DNA of 64,000 bases from NCBI GenBank assembly GCA_947044365.1, contig OX345649.1, positions 3,233,633 to 3,297,632 on the forward strand. The letters are read 5' to 3'. The translations under genes and the position numbers were made by a program. Below the pieces are notes generated by a model. It was not told where the DNA came from and searched no databases. It worked only from the letters and a program-made list of their open reading frames with translations. This document shows positions 46,531 through 58,286 of this stretch, one piece after another (position 1 is the first letter of the stretch; every line of letters begins with the position of its first letter). This stretch comes from Petrosia ficiformis. Lineage: Eukaryota > Porifera > Demospongiae > Haplosclerida > Petrosiidae.

Positions 46531-46782
46531 TATTTAAAAAATAAGGAGTAATCTAAATGTTACATCAGAGCACTACTACTGTAATAAGGATTATGCCAAC
46601 AAATATCATCACATACATACACAAGTAACACAACACCCAACAATATACATATCAGTATGCACTAAAATATATTATATTTCAAAATTGATAATTATAAGCA
46701 TATTATTGGGCTTGGCTCAGAAATTCGCTGAATTGATACCAAAGCATACAAAAAAATGCCAAAAGGAACATTGTGAAATGTT
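46531..46782. other. Gene-free spacer, part of the A-gene 3' flank duplication
   Basis: The sequence CTACTACTGTAATAAGGATT and AAAATGCCAAAAGGAACATT is shared with 25650-25842, downstream of copy A1. Confidence 0.5.
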
Positions 46783-46956
46783 TTCTAGCATAGAGTAGCA
46801 TGTTAGAGAATAGAAAGACCATCCTTTCCTTTGGTTTCCTTTTGCAAATCTATATTTGATGACGACACCATATTACAATTGAGTATGGAAGTATGTTACC
46901 TTCATTAGTTTGCCATCTCTAATGAAGTGTAAACAATACCAGGTACAAAACTACCA
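46783..46956 (-). pseudogene. Second inverted copy of RhoGEF exons 6-7
   Basis: On the minus strand it matches RhoGEF 23255-23435 with its intron, and shares the GTATTGTTTACACTTC deletion with the copy at 25843-26014. Both therefore descend from one duplicated fragment attached to a type A gene's 3' flank. Confidence 0.85.
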
Positions 46957-47870
46957 GATATATACAATAATAAGATTACAATTATGAATGATAATGACAT
47001 TAAAATATATATATCATAGTTATATATAAAATGTATTATAAATATAATAAACAATGACAACATAACAATTTCTTCATACACATAAGTACATACATTGTCA
47101 AAATTAACAAAGCTAAAAGAGGAAAAAGGGTACCAGGTGGGCAACTACTAGAAATTTTTTCCCATAACAAACATGCAAGCTACATATATATATATATAAA
47201 TTATATATATACGAGTCTTGAATTTCCACAATCTTTTCAAAATCAAAAGGGTTTCCAGACTTTGCATAAGTCCCAAGCAAAAATGTGAGCTATTAAAGTA
47301 GTTGTAGCACAAATACAAATTTATTTTAAGTTAAATTCAGGGGAACAAACTTCACACTGTTCTGTTTCTTGACCTAGACAACCATCGAATACTTTCAGCA
47401 ACCTACTTATGACTAGCCATTAAAAGAGGCAAAAGGGTATCAGGTGGGCATGGCAACATAGATTTTTGTCCCAATACTATATATGCACATGGGTAATTTG
47501 ATATTTTCATTGTTGCAACGTGCATGGGAAAAAATAAAATTAATAAGTATGATAGATAATAAAAAGAATGATTCTATAAAGGTCCCATACTGTGTTTTCT
47601 GTATTCATAGTGGAGGTTTATTTTAACATAATAAAATTTATTTTGAAAGAACATTTCACCCAAGGGGGTATTCACCTGAAGAAGGCCTTTGGGCTTTTTG
47701 TTGAATAAATGAAGCTACCAACAAATATAAATGCTTTGGTTTTGTTCAATATCATGTGGATCTGAGCAACTACTAGAAGTTGTTTCCATAAACATGCAAG
47801 CTACATAAATATATATATATATATATATACGTATAATTTATATATATATATATATATATATTATGTATAT
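46957..47870. other. Gene-free A-gene 3' flank
   Basis: No gene. ATTATGAATGATAATGACAT and AATAAACAATGACAACATAA repeat the flanks at 26040-26170 and 55800-55930. The palindrome-like GAAGAAGGCCTTTGGGCTTT (47679) recurs at 56211. AT microsatellites lie near 47190-47210 and 47810-47870. Confidence 0.5.
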
Positions 47871-47874
47871 GTTA

Positions 47875-48890
47875 TACCACACCCGCGAGGTGTATATCAC
47901 ATTTATACTCACCAAGCCCGAGGGCGCGGTGATATATATACACACCGAGCGGGGGTGGTATAATAGCCATAATGGAGCCACACTGTACCTGTGCCAGTTC
48001 CACACTCTTTCGTGCACACGTTTCACTGTTTAGCCAGCTATGTCTTGTGAAGAAGAAAACTGAATTCAGTTCCATCGAAAAATGATCGAAGAAAGGAAGA
48101 CTTCACTGTCCGATGACAGCACAAGTGTATTTTAGTGCGCATGCGCAGAACTGTCCAGTGTCCACTCCACGTGCACACATTTCATTTCAGCCATGTCTAG
48201 TGAAAAAGAAAACGAGGATCCTAATCCAGTTCGATCGAAGAAACGAAGACTTTCAGCCATGTCTAGTGAAAAAGAAAACAAGGATCCTAATCCAGTTCGA
48301 TCGAAGAAACGAAGACTTTCACTGTCGCGAAAGAGCCGATTTAAAACTGTTTCTGAAGAGCCATGTCCAAGCCAAGTGTGCCAAAAAGTCTGGTAAATGG
48401 GCCATTAAGAATCTGAAAGAGTGGTATGAAGACTATAACAGTAGAAATCCGAATGAGATGTGTCCTGAAGACATTCTATCCCACACTTGCTCCAAGGAAG
48501 TTCTTGACAAGTGGCTTTGTGTGTTTGTAAATGAAACTCAATATACTGATATGATTTCCAGCAGGATTTGGCTGTTATTATCTACCTCTGTATGTCACTC
48601 CTTATTCAAGTAACCAACCAGAAGATACATAACCTTCAAATTGATTCCAGGACTGATATGCAATTTAGATCAGTGTGTTTAACCTATCATTTTATTTGTT
48701 CACTCAATTATCTTTTTTTTTTTTAATTTTTGTTGAAATGTATATGCAAGTTGGTCACTATCATTCAACTGAATTGAAGGGTGTTAACCACAGGCAGGGA
48801 GTATATCAAACATCAAAGGGTTATATACAACCCTAGGGAGTATATCAGTTTTACACCCCTTTGAAGTGTGGCTGCATCATGGTATAAATA
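47875..48890. mobile_element. Crypton-like element remnant
   Basis: The left end is a fold-back: TATACCACACCCGCGAGG with inverted partner ending CGGGGGTGGTATA (about 47875-47962). The right end is GTGTGGCTGCATCATGGTATA (to about 48889). It contains the tyrosine-recombinase fragment described separately. The outer limits are approximate. Confidence 0.45.
48193..48613 (+). pseudogene. Crypton-type (DUF3504-like) recombinase N-terminal fragment
   Basis: MSSEKENEDPNPVRSKKRRL is encoded twice by a direct repeat (48193-48260 and 48262-48330). Then, after a frameshift near 48360, comes KSGKWAIKNLKEWYEDYNSR with CPEDILSHTC and LDKWLCVFVNETQ. The last three are the core-binding region of Crypton-derived tyrosine recombinases (also in ZMYM/KCTD1-type host proteins). 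The catalytic domain is absent after 48550. Confidence 0.65.
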
Positions 48891-49041
48891 TATATATATA
48901 TGTATATATACAGGTCTTGAATTTCCACAATTGTTTCAAAATCAGAACAGTTTCAAGTATTTGCATAAGTCCAAAAAATACTGAATTAAAAAAAAAAATG
49001 TGAAAATCAATTATAGGACTTATCAACCAATAAGAAAAAGG
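48614..49041. other. Gene-free 3' flank of A3
   Basis: AT-rich, with the end of the Crypton-like element, a TA microsatellite (48887-48910), and ACAGGTCTTGAATTTCCAC, which recurs downstream of A4 (56350). Confidence 0.5.
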
Positions 49042-50838
49042 TTAAAAATTCTTATATAAAATTGATCTTCCACTTGATGATCTCAACAACACACAAAAAA
49101 CAGGGACTAATACTATACTAATAAGGATCACAACAACAAATATCATCAAATATACAAAACCAACAGAAAGTGCATACACATTTAAGAAAGCTCCATACAC
49201 TGAAACAATTGCAAATATTATCCATCCTCCATTACCTGAAGGAAGATTGATACAAAAACACAAACCAAATACAAAAAGTAGCATTGTGTAAACAAGGCAT
49301 AAAATGACGTGTACTGGACTTGTGAATGGGTAAAAAAATTTCTGTCCACAACGTATCTGTTGATATTGCTTATAGGCATCTTCTAGCTGCCAATTATATT
49401 GCACCATTTTGGACAGTTCACACATAAACGTCTTTCCTCCTCTCCAGAATACGAGTTGACACCCTACCCTTCCTACATGAATGTTTAAGATATCTCGAAA
49501 AACTTCAACAAGAAACTTTTGTGTCCAATAATGGTGAACCGTTAAGAACACAAACATTCCAATTGCAGGAACGAAATAGGCGAAGACTATCATGTACCAT
49601 AACTGACCACTGGGGACTTTATTAGCACTTTTTTCATACTCTATGTGAAATCTAGTACCAATTGCTACAACCATTAGCACTTGTAGAAACATTTGACCAG
49701 TAGAATACATGACAAATACTACATGGAATGCTGCTCCCTCTAGCCTTTTCTTGTTTCTTACTTTCTGGATGGACCAAACTGTTCCTGCTAAAATGAATAT
49801 ACGTGCTAAGTACACATTGAATAGCTGCTGAAGAAAACTGAAGAGAATAGAAAGCCATGTTGTAATATCAACCTTCCCAGCATCATTCCCTTTATCAATA
49901 TACTCAATATTGAACTGAAATATACTCAGTAGTAAACTAGGATAAAACAATATCTCCACTATCAATAGACGGGTGATATCCATGATAGTAGCACATTTTT
50001 GAAGACACTGAGTGTCACAGCATTTATTAGATTCAGAATTTTGTGAAGACCTTTGTTCATTTCCAACAAAACCAATTTCATCATCGTTTTCCCTTCTGCT
50101 GTTTCGCTGTTTGCTCCATTCTTTTAGTTGCTTGTAAGTTGTGAAACGATAGTAACAGAAATGAAGAATTATGTCGTACAATAAGAAAATCAGGCAAATG
50201 GAACTTATACAGAACTTAATTATCCCATAAGTATCGTCTTTCCCATCCATTTGATCATAAATTAGCTCAATCAATGTATTAAGAAAGAAAGCAAATGTAA
50301 TGATGAATCCACCATAAACTACTAACTCTCTAACTAGAGAACCCAGTGGAGTCTGAGTATAGAGATTGGAAGCTGCATTTGCCATGCCTTTTAATCCAAA
50401 CTTTCCAGCTTCATGGATTTTATCTTTTAATTTCGTTTCAATTGCACATGCATTTGAACATGAATGTCTGTAAGCTAGACAACAGCAGTCTATTGCTTCC
50501 TCGCAATTTGAAACCTGATTATGTTGAGCAACTCCATCGTATAAGTTTGCTTCAATCACCAACTCTTGCATTACAGCATTACATGTTTCTTGAATCCACT
50601 GCTCTGTATCATTAGCTGAATCATCTCCAACATCCTGATCTCCTTCAACTAGCACTGCGCCATCTTGGGTATTAATCTGTGCTGTAATACCGGGAATTGA
50701 ATCACTAGGTTGTGAAGATATTGGAACAACTACTGATATATATGGTTGATGCATAATACCGTCATTTGGAATTGGATATTGCTGAACGTGTGTTTCATCG
50801 ATAGTAGCATTCTGTACATTGTCAGGATAATTGGCCAT
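49042..50838 (-). CDS. Type A multi-pass membrane protein, copy A3 (longest intact)
   Basis: 598 codons in one exon. Residues 1-150 are polar, with VPISSQPSDSIPGITAQINT, an acidic VEGDQDVGDD and the Cys cluster CCCLAYRHSCSNAC (about 118-131). Hydrophobic segments lie at about 173-194, 205-230, 288-312, 328-352, 368-397, 412-438, 507-530, 538-560 and 560-586, so eight or nine membrane passes. A second Cys cluster, CCDTQCLQKC (273-282), precedes segment 3. Segments 4-6 are the most conserved part (FSFLQQLFNVYLARIFILAG; FHVVFVMYSTGQMFLQVLMV; HHYWTQKF). No signal peptide and no known transporter or receptor motif is seen. Start: ATG after AAACAATTGAA, shared by A2 and A4. I do not recognise the family; a channel, transporter or receptor role would be speculation. 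Confidence 0.8.
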   Translation of the reverse strand: MANYPDNVQNATIDETHVQQYPIPNDGIMHQPYISVVVPISSQPSDSIPGITAQINTQDGAVLVEGDQDVGDDSANDTEQWIQETCNAVMQELVIEANLYDGVAQHNQVSNCEEAIDCCCLAYRHSCSNACAIETKLKDKIHEAGKFGLKGMANAASNLYTQTPLGSLVRELVVYGGFIITFAFFLNTLIELIYDQMDGKDDTYGIIKFCISSICLIFLLYDIILHFCYYRFTTYKQLKEWSKQRNSRRENDDEIGFVGNEQRSSQNSESNKCCDTQCLQKCATIMDITRLLIVEILFYPSLLLSIFQFNIEYIDKGNDAGKVDITTWLSILFSFLQQLFNVYLARIFILAGTVWSIQKVRNKKRLEGAAFHVVFVMYSTGQMFLQVLMVVAIGTRFHIEYEKSANKVPSGQLWYMIVFAYFVPAIGMFVFLTVHHYWTQKFLVEVFRDILNIHVGRVGCQLVFWRGGKTFMCELSKMVQYNWQLEDAYKQYQQIRCGQKFFYPFTSPVHVILCLVYTMLLFVFGLCFCINLPSGNGGWIIFAIVSVYGAFLNVYALSVGFVYLMIFVVVILISIVLVPVFCVLLRSSSGRSILYKNF

Positions 50839-51064
50839 TTCAATTGTTTATTATTTTCAAGACACTATAAAAATGTATAAATATTTTTATTAAATGCAAT
50901 ACTGACATGTGTAACTTATAAAGCAGACTGGGTGCAATCAAGATTGTATGTGTAATAATATACAGTGAAAATGGTTCAAGAAAAGTATAGAAACATCATT
51001 GACAATAATTATAGTTATAATAAATTATTATGATTAATTATCAATGCAAAAACAAATTTATCAT
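50839..51064. other. 5' flank of A3
   Basis: AT-rich, no gene. The bases next to the ATG are conserved with A2 and A4. Confidence 0.4.
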
Positions 51065-52023
51065 CACTGTAAAAATGAATGGGTTATTTTAACTCCTGAC
51101 ACTACATGTATATAAATCAATGCTGCTTTCTTTGCTAGGTAATGTTTACAAGTAGTAATTTATTTCTTTTGATCTTGATCTATACTGACTATATAGTATG
51201 AATTACATGCCATAATAAAGAATGGCAACAAAAATAATTCAGTACAATGCACTTCAAACATATAGTATGTAAATCCCATAGTAATTACATACATGTACTA
51301 ACTCTCAAATACCTGTGGAATACAATGGATGTTATTATAAGTACAAATTCATGTACATAATTGTATTAATTACTTTCAAGTAACATCTGTTGTTTTCACA
51401 TATGTTAGAATGGCAATAAATATTGTATTAATGTTCGTTGTCATATGCTTTATTATGACATATACCATATACTTTACACTGCAAAAACTAAATCGTTAAA
51501 ATAACCATTTTATTGGTTAGTACAGTTGCAAGGAAAAGCATGAGTTCCAATTTAGATTGTCAATTGTCATAGAGGATGTTGTGGCTACATGCATGATGTT
51601 ACTACGACATAATGTGCACCAAATATTGAAATGCATAATTAAATTATGTGTTTACGGGTTTACAAATCCTTTTGATGGCCAGATACAATTACATATACTT
51701 TAGTATAAATTATACCAAACCTTTGACATGAAATATGAGTAGACAGCACCCTAAAATTATATAGCTTCAATTGTTATTGAATATAATTAGTACAAAGTAT
51801 CTGTGGTATTATATGTATTTATCATGAACAACAAACTAATTGTTAAATCCTTGCAACTGTACTAACCATTAAATTAGTTATTTTAACTATTTTGTTTTTG
51901 CAGTGTATAGTAGTCAAGATGAAATGAACTGTGACTTGTAAATATTACCTAGCAGGAAAAACAAATCAGGATTGAGGAAATTGAAACTCCTATAACCATT
52001 AAAATAACTTATTACTTTTACAG
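51065..52023. mobile_element. CACTGTAAAA MITE with a second MITE nested inside
   Basis: CACTGTAAAAATGAATGGG starts at 51065 and AATAACTTATTACTTTTACAG ends at 52023. A CACTGCAAAA-type MITE occupies 51477-51905, bounded by TA on each side. The order of insertion is therefore clear. Confidence 0.7.
51477..51905. mobile_element. TA-flanked CACTGCAAAA MITE (nested)
   Basis: TA-CACTGCAAAAACTAAATCG on the left and TTTTGTTTTTGCAGTG-TA on the right. About 430 bases, non-coding. Confidence 0.75.
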
Positions 52024-52135
52024 CACATAGTTATTATATGCAGTTGGATTAATCAAAACAATTGTAGCCAGTTATTCGGCAACAAATTAAAGGCAAGTGT
52101 AGTATAGTTGTCAATTGTGGTTATTGTATACATAT

Positions 52136-52478
52136 CACTGCAAAAATAAAATTGTTGATTTATTGGTTAGAACAGTTGCAAGAAATAGTGGAAATTGTAA
52201 TGTAATTGGTTGCTTTTGTTCTTATGACTGACTACATGGTGATATACTAATTATAATCGAATAATTGCAATCTAAATTTCATTATCCTGTTTAATAGATA
52301 TATACAAAGAAGCAGAATAATTAGGTTCCCCATCTTTGTGCATCTAATATGAAATACCGATAATTGATTATAATTGGTACAAATATGTTATCATGCAGTA
52401 ATAACAACATGAATGACCAATTAAATTAGAGTTTGTATACTAACCAATACATTATATAACAATTTTATTTTTGCAGTG
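52136..52478. mobile_element. CACTGCAAAA MITE
   Basis: CACTGCAAAAATAAAATTGTT and its exact inverted copy AACAATTTTATTTTTGCAGTG bound 343 bases. The TA flanks are displaced by one base (TAT...ATA). Confidence 0.75.
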
Positions 52479-52571
52479 ATATTCATCATCTCAAAATAGC
52501 ATAACAGATTCCAAGAATTAATGCTAATGTGTCAAATGCTATGATTATATGTGTATATATATATATATATA

Positions 52572-52759
52572 TACACTGCAAAAACAAAATAGTTACATAA
52601 AGTTGGATGGATTTAACAATAGACAGTATAAGGATAATTGAAATTGTGATTATAATTGCATGTATGTCACCATGTAGTCATAACAACCTGCATGACCAAT
52701 TAAATTACAATTTCCACTATTCTGTACTTAGTTATTTTAACAAATTTATTTTTGCAGTG
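52572..52759. mobile_element. Short CACTGCAAAA MITE
   Basis: CACTGCAAAAACAAAATAG to TTATTTTTGCAGTG, 188 bases, an internally deleted version of the copy at 27751-28060. Confidence 0.7.
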
Positions 52760-53520
52760 ATAAGTTCGCCCTCACAATGCTTTGCATTTCACAGGTTAGT
52801 ATTTTGGATAGTTTAACCTGATATGGTTGTCTTAATATATCACTTTGAATCTTCTAAACAAACGTTATTAGGATTGTGTACACATGTTCTAATCAGGAAT
52901 GCAAAATTATATCTTTTACATAAATTATATTTGTTACTGTAACTTATATGTAAGTAACTAAGTTACAGATATAGCATTAATAATTGATATAGAAACCAGC
53001 ACACATGGATGCAATTACACACTGTGTACTATGCCTTTACACAGTGTCGTATTTCTTCATATATATGACCATTTCTTCCATGTTTTAATTAGAACTGTAG
53101 AGATGTAAACTGTGTAGCCTGAATCATACTATCAAACAAATCAATTTGTTTTAGTGCAAGCAATGGGATACAGAAGTTAATGCAATCAATCTGGTTCATT
53201 ATATAGACAGCAGAAGTGTCTGGGCCAGCCGTGGAGTAATGTTAGTACTAGTTACATATAAATTATTATAATAATTATGTTACCACTCTATTCAACACAT
53301 ACTAACTAACTCACCTTTAAAAAAGTGTATGCTTAGGAAGTCCAGTAAAGTCGAGTTGTTCGGTTCCGACTCAAGATAATGTGTCCAATCTCCATTTAGC
53401 GTGGGCTCGCCCAAAATTATGTGCGAGGGCGTTGATGGAGGGGTTAACCCACAATAAGTTATACAAAAAAGCAATTTTAAAAATTTAACTGAACTACAAA
53501 ATTAGTAAATCAATTGTCAT
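52760..53520. other. Type A 5' flank and B2 3' flank, with empty GGGTTAACC site
   Basis: No gene. It repeats 28061-28907. At 53441-53449 GGGTTAACC appears once, uninterrupted. The paralogous position 59368-60104 carries two insertions separated by copies of the same 9 bases. Confidence 0.65.
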
Positions 53521-55386
53521 TCAACAATAGAAAAAAAAGTCAAAAAAACTATTAATTTTAATAATCTCTACGATTGTTGTTTGAGCTTGAAAGACAAACT
53601 GCAAGAAACAACATAGCACTAACACTGTAGCTATAATAAGCAGTATGCCAACAAATATCATCACATACAAACCAGCAACAGAAAATGCATACACATTTAC
53701 CAAAGTCCCATACATTGTAGCAACAACACAGAATATTATCCATACTCCACTCATATTTCCCGTCAGTGATGGAAATTCGATACCAAAGCATAAAACAAAT
53801 GAAAACACCAAGCCTGTGTAAATGAGACACAAGATGACATGTACTGGACTTGTGAATGGGTACAAAAATTTATTTTCACAATTTGTCTTCTGATATTGTT
53901 CATAGTCTTCTTCTAGGCGCTCGCCATTGATGTACTGCATTATTTCTGTCATTGTACCTGAAAACTCTTCTCCTTTCTTCCAACGTTTCTTTCATTCCAG
54001 AACTTCGAAGAGATCACGAAAGACTTCTGTGTCCAGTAATGGTGAACCACAAAAAACATAAACATTCCAACCACAGGAATAAAATAGGTGAAGATGATCA
54101 TATACCACAATTGTCCACTCGGAAGATATTTGTCCCTGCTGGTGTTGCTATCCATGTCGATTTCAGTATCATTATTGCCATTCATGTTATTCTTATCTTC
54201 ACTGTTTTTGTATTCAAAGTGAAATCTAGCCCCAATTGCAACAATCATTAGCACCTGTAGAAACATCTGACCAGTAGCATACAGGACAAATACTACATGA
54301 AATGTTGCTCCTCCTACCTTGTTTGTGTTTCTTACTTTCTGGATGAACCAAACTTTTCCTGTTAAAATGATTACACGTGCAATGTAAACATTGAATAGCT
54401 GTTGAAGAAAGCTGAAGAGAGTAGAAAGCCATGTTGTAACGTCAACCTTCGTTGCATCATTGCCATGGTCAATGTACTAGACACTAAACTGAAATATACT
54501 CAGCAGTAGATTAGGATAAAACATAATCCCAATTATCAATACATGAGCAATATCTATGACAGGAGGATCATTCTTTCATTTGTTTGCAAGTCGTACAATG
54601 ATAGTGACAGCAATGATGAAACATGTCATAACTCAAAAATATCAAGCCAACGAAACTAATACAGAGCTTACTAATCCTAAAGACATCATCACTCTTGTCA
54701 TCATCTGTTACTAAATCATAAATTAGACCAATTAATGTATTAAGAAAGAAACACACTGTGATGATGAATCCACCATAAACTGTTGCATCTCTAACTAGAG
54801 AACCCAGCGGAGTCTCTGTGAAGAGATTGGAAACTGCATTTACCATACCTTTTATTCCAAGAGCTCTAGCTTTTTGCATTGAATCAGTCAACTTCAACCG
54901 CGTTTTAACTGCTTTTAAGCTTGATGCTTTCCAAAGGCTTGTACAACTTCCACACATGCATGTAAGCTTGACAACAACAGTTGGCTACCTTTTCAAAATT
55001 TGATGGTTCATAAACTGGTGGGCCTTCAATAGCTAGCGCTTCTGTATTATATCTCTTTACTTCAACAAACATCTCCTGCATTACAACCATATATGTCCTT
55101 TGAACCCATCGCTCCATAGATACATTTACCATACCATCTTCTCCTTGTTCAACTTTGAAGTACTGCTACCTTTTTCTCTTCCACTTTTCCTTCAACCTCT
55201 TTGACAGCTAATTGAGTTGAATCCATCCCAACTTCTCCTTCAACTTGAATAGCTGCAAAATCTTGTGTATGAATTTGTGTGCATCATTGAAGCATCAGGT
55301 TGTGGAGATCTTGGAACTACCTCTTGAACAGGTACTGGTACTGTTAGTGCAATGTATGGTTGTACCTGCTGACCAGCTACATTTTG
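53521..55386 (-). pseudogene. Type B membrane protein, copy B2, decayed
   Basis: It matches B1 over almost its whole length in pieces: the N-terminal VPVPVQEV and SMERWVQRTYMVVMQE parts, segments 1-2 (55000-54568), and segments 5-9 (54266-53521). Damage: about 90 bases encoding the second Cys cluster are lost near 54565, a nonsense codon replaces Gln before segment 4 (near 54477), and there are frameshifts near 54000 and 55150. The 5' end stops at about 55387, where a piece of RhoGEF exon 11 is joined. Confidence 0.8.
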
Positions 55387-55387
55387 G

Positions 55388-55614
55388 CTATCCTTTGACA
55401 ACTGACACACCCCTCTCTGACCTTCAGTTAGTAGAGTCAACAGGAACTGATGAAATAAATATTCAGAGAAGGAATGTAAAAACAAATTTGAAACGAATAG
55501 ATTACTTATGAACTGAAGAGTTAGAGTTAGTTTCTGAAGAGGATAATGAAGATACATTCACAATCTTTAAGAACAGGAGGAACAACCATTCATAGAGGTG
55601 ACTACAAAATACTG
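55388..55614 (+). pseudogene. Copy of RhoGEF exon 11 joined to the 5' end of B2
   Basis: GCTATCCTTTGACAACTGAC to CATAGAGGTGACTACAAAA corresponds to 24185-24430, including the exon 11 donor. It has small deletions (DDNNI lost) and an in-frame stop. The orientation is opposite to the exon 6-7 copies. Confidence 0.85.
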
Positions 55615-56467
55615 AAGAATAATAAAAAACATTTTAAAAAATGAAAGAGTATGTAGGGATATATATCAAAACCGAAAAAGCACAGGAACAAGATGGCTTT
55701 GGCAACAAAATGAAATACCACTTCCACATAACAACCATACATAAGTATCACTTCTTTGTGTTTTGCCTTTACTTAAGTTGTCTATACTTATGTACCAAAT
55801 ATACAATAATAATAAGACTACAGTTATGAATGATAATGACATTAAAATATATATATCATAGTTATATATATATATAAAATGTAATAAACAATGACAACTT
55901 ATCAATTTCTTCATACACATGAGTACATTGACAAAATTAACAAAGCTAAAAAAGGAAAAAGGGTACCGGGTGGGCATGGCAATATAGATTTTTGTCCCGT
56001 ACTATATATGTGCAAGGGTAATTTGATATTTTCACTGTTGTGCATGAGAAAGAAATAGATAATAAAGAGAAAGATTCCATATAAAGGTTCTATACTGTGC
56101 CTTTTTTTTGTATTCATAGTATAGTGGAGTTTTTTTCAACTTAATATCATTTTAACACAATAAAAATTTATTCTTGAAAGAATGTTTGGCCCAAGGGGCT
56201 TCTTCAGCTGAAGAAGGCCTTTAGGCTTTCTGTTCAATAAATGAAGCTACCAGCAAATATAAATTAATGCTTTGGTTTTGTCCAATATCATGTAAATGTG
56301 AGCAACTACTAGAAGTTGTGTCCATAACAAACAAGCTACATATATATATAACAGTCTTGAATTTCCACAATATTTTCAAAATCAAAAGAGTTTAAAGTCT
56401 TTGCATAAGTCCAAACAAATTAAAAATGCAAAAATGTAATTAAACTTAGGGCATATCAAGAAAAAGG
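55615..56467. other. Gene-free 3' flank of A4
   Basis: It repeats the A-gene 3' flank blocks at 26040-26170 and 46980-47130 (ATTATGAATGATAATGACAT), GAAGAAGGCCTTTAGGCTTT and the LINE-free AT stretches. No gene is seen. Confidence 0.5.
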
Positions 56468-58286
56468 TTAACAGTCATTTAAAATTGCTCTTCTCATTGT
56501 TGATCTCAACAAAATGAGAAAAATAAGGATTAATACTATACCAATAATGATTCCAACAACAAATATCATCAAACATACAAAAGCAACAAAAAGTGCATAC
56601 ACATTTAATAAAGCTCCATACACTGAAATAACACCAAGTATTATCCATCCTCCATTACCTGAAGGAAGATTAATACCAATGCATAAACCAAATCCAAAAA
56701 GTAGCATTGTGTAAACAAGGCATAAAATAACATGTACTGGACTTGTGAATGGATAAAACAATTTCTGACAACGCATCTGTTGATATTGTTTATAAGATTC
56801 TTCGAGCTGCCAATTATATTGCACCATTTTGGACAGTTCACACGTAAATTTCTTTCCCCCTCTCCAGAATACGAGTTGACACCCTACCCTTCCTACATGA
56901 ATTTTAAAGATATCTCGAAAAACTTCAACAAGAAATTTCTGTGTCCAATAATGGTGAACCGTTAAGAACACAAACATTCCAATTGCAGGAACGAAATAGG
57001 CGAAGACTATATGTACCATAACTGACCACTGGGGACTTTATTAGCACTTTTTTCATACTCTATGTGAAATCTAGTACCAATTGCTACAACCATTAGCACT
57101 TGTAGAAACATTTGTCCAGTAGAATACATGACAAATACTACATGGAATGCTGCTCCCTCTAGCCTTTTCTTGTTTCTTACTTTCTGGATGGACCAAACTG
57201 TTCCTGCTAAAATGAATATACGTGCTAAGTACACATTGAATAGCTGCTGAAGAAAACTGAAGAGAATAGAAAGCCATGTTGTAATATCAACCTTCCCGCA
57301 TCATTCCCTTTATCAATATACTCAATATTGAACTGAAATATACTCAGTAGTAAACTAGGATAAAACAATATCTCCACTATCAATAAACGGGTTACATCCA
57401 TGATAGTAGCACGTTTTTGAAAACACTGAGTGTCACAGCATTTAGTAGATTCAGAATTTTGTGAAGACCTTTGTTCATTTCTAACAAAACCAATTTCATC
57501 GTCGTTTTCCCATCTGCTGTTTCGCTGTTTGCTCCATTCTTTTATTTGCTTGTAAGTAGTGAAACGATAGTAACAGAAATGATGAAACATGTCGTACAAT
57601 AAAAAAATCAGGCAAATGGAACTTATACAGAACTTAATTATCCCATAAGTATCGTCTTTCTTGTCTTTCTTATCCATTTGATCATAAATTAGCTCAATCG
57701 ATGTATTAAGAAAGAAAGCAAATGTAATAATGAATCCACCATAAACTATTAACTCTCTAACTAGAGAACCCAGTGGAGTCTGAGTATAGAGATTGGAAGC
57801 TGCATTTGCCATGCCTTTTAATCCAAACTTTCCAGCTTCATGGATTTTATCTTTCAATTTTGTTTCAATTGCACATGTAGTATTTGAACACGTATATCTG
57901 TAAGCTAGACAACAGCAGTCTATTGCTTCCTCGCAATTTGGAACCTGAGACACATGTTCACGTTGAGTAACTTCATCATATAGGTTTGCCTCAATGACCA
58001 ACTCTTGCATTACAGCATTACATGTTTCTTGAATCCACTGCTCTGTATCATTAGCTGAATCATTTCCAACATCTTGATCTCCTTCAACTAGCACTACACC
58101 ATCTTGGGTATTAATCTGTGCTGTAATACCGGGAATTGAATCACTAGGTTGTGAAGATATTGGAACAACTGCTGATAGATGCATAACACCATCATTTGGA
58201 ATTGGATATTGCTGAACGTGATATACTTGTGTTTCATCGATAATGGTATTCTGTTCTATTAATACATTGTCAGGATACTTGGCCAT
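56468..58286 (-). pseudogene. Type A membrane protein, copy A4, two single-base deletions
   Basis: Near-full-length match to A3. The frame 58286-57225 is open for 353 codons. Then a missing A near 57297 (TTCCCGCATC against TTCCCAGCATC) shifts it before segment 4. A second lost base near 57010 (CTATATGTACC against CTATCATGTACC) shifts it again in segment 6. The remaining 183 codons reach the normal end. Both Cys clusters and all segments are otherwise present. The two losses are small enough that an assembly error should be excluded. Confidence 0.8.
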
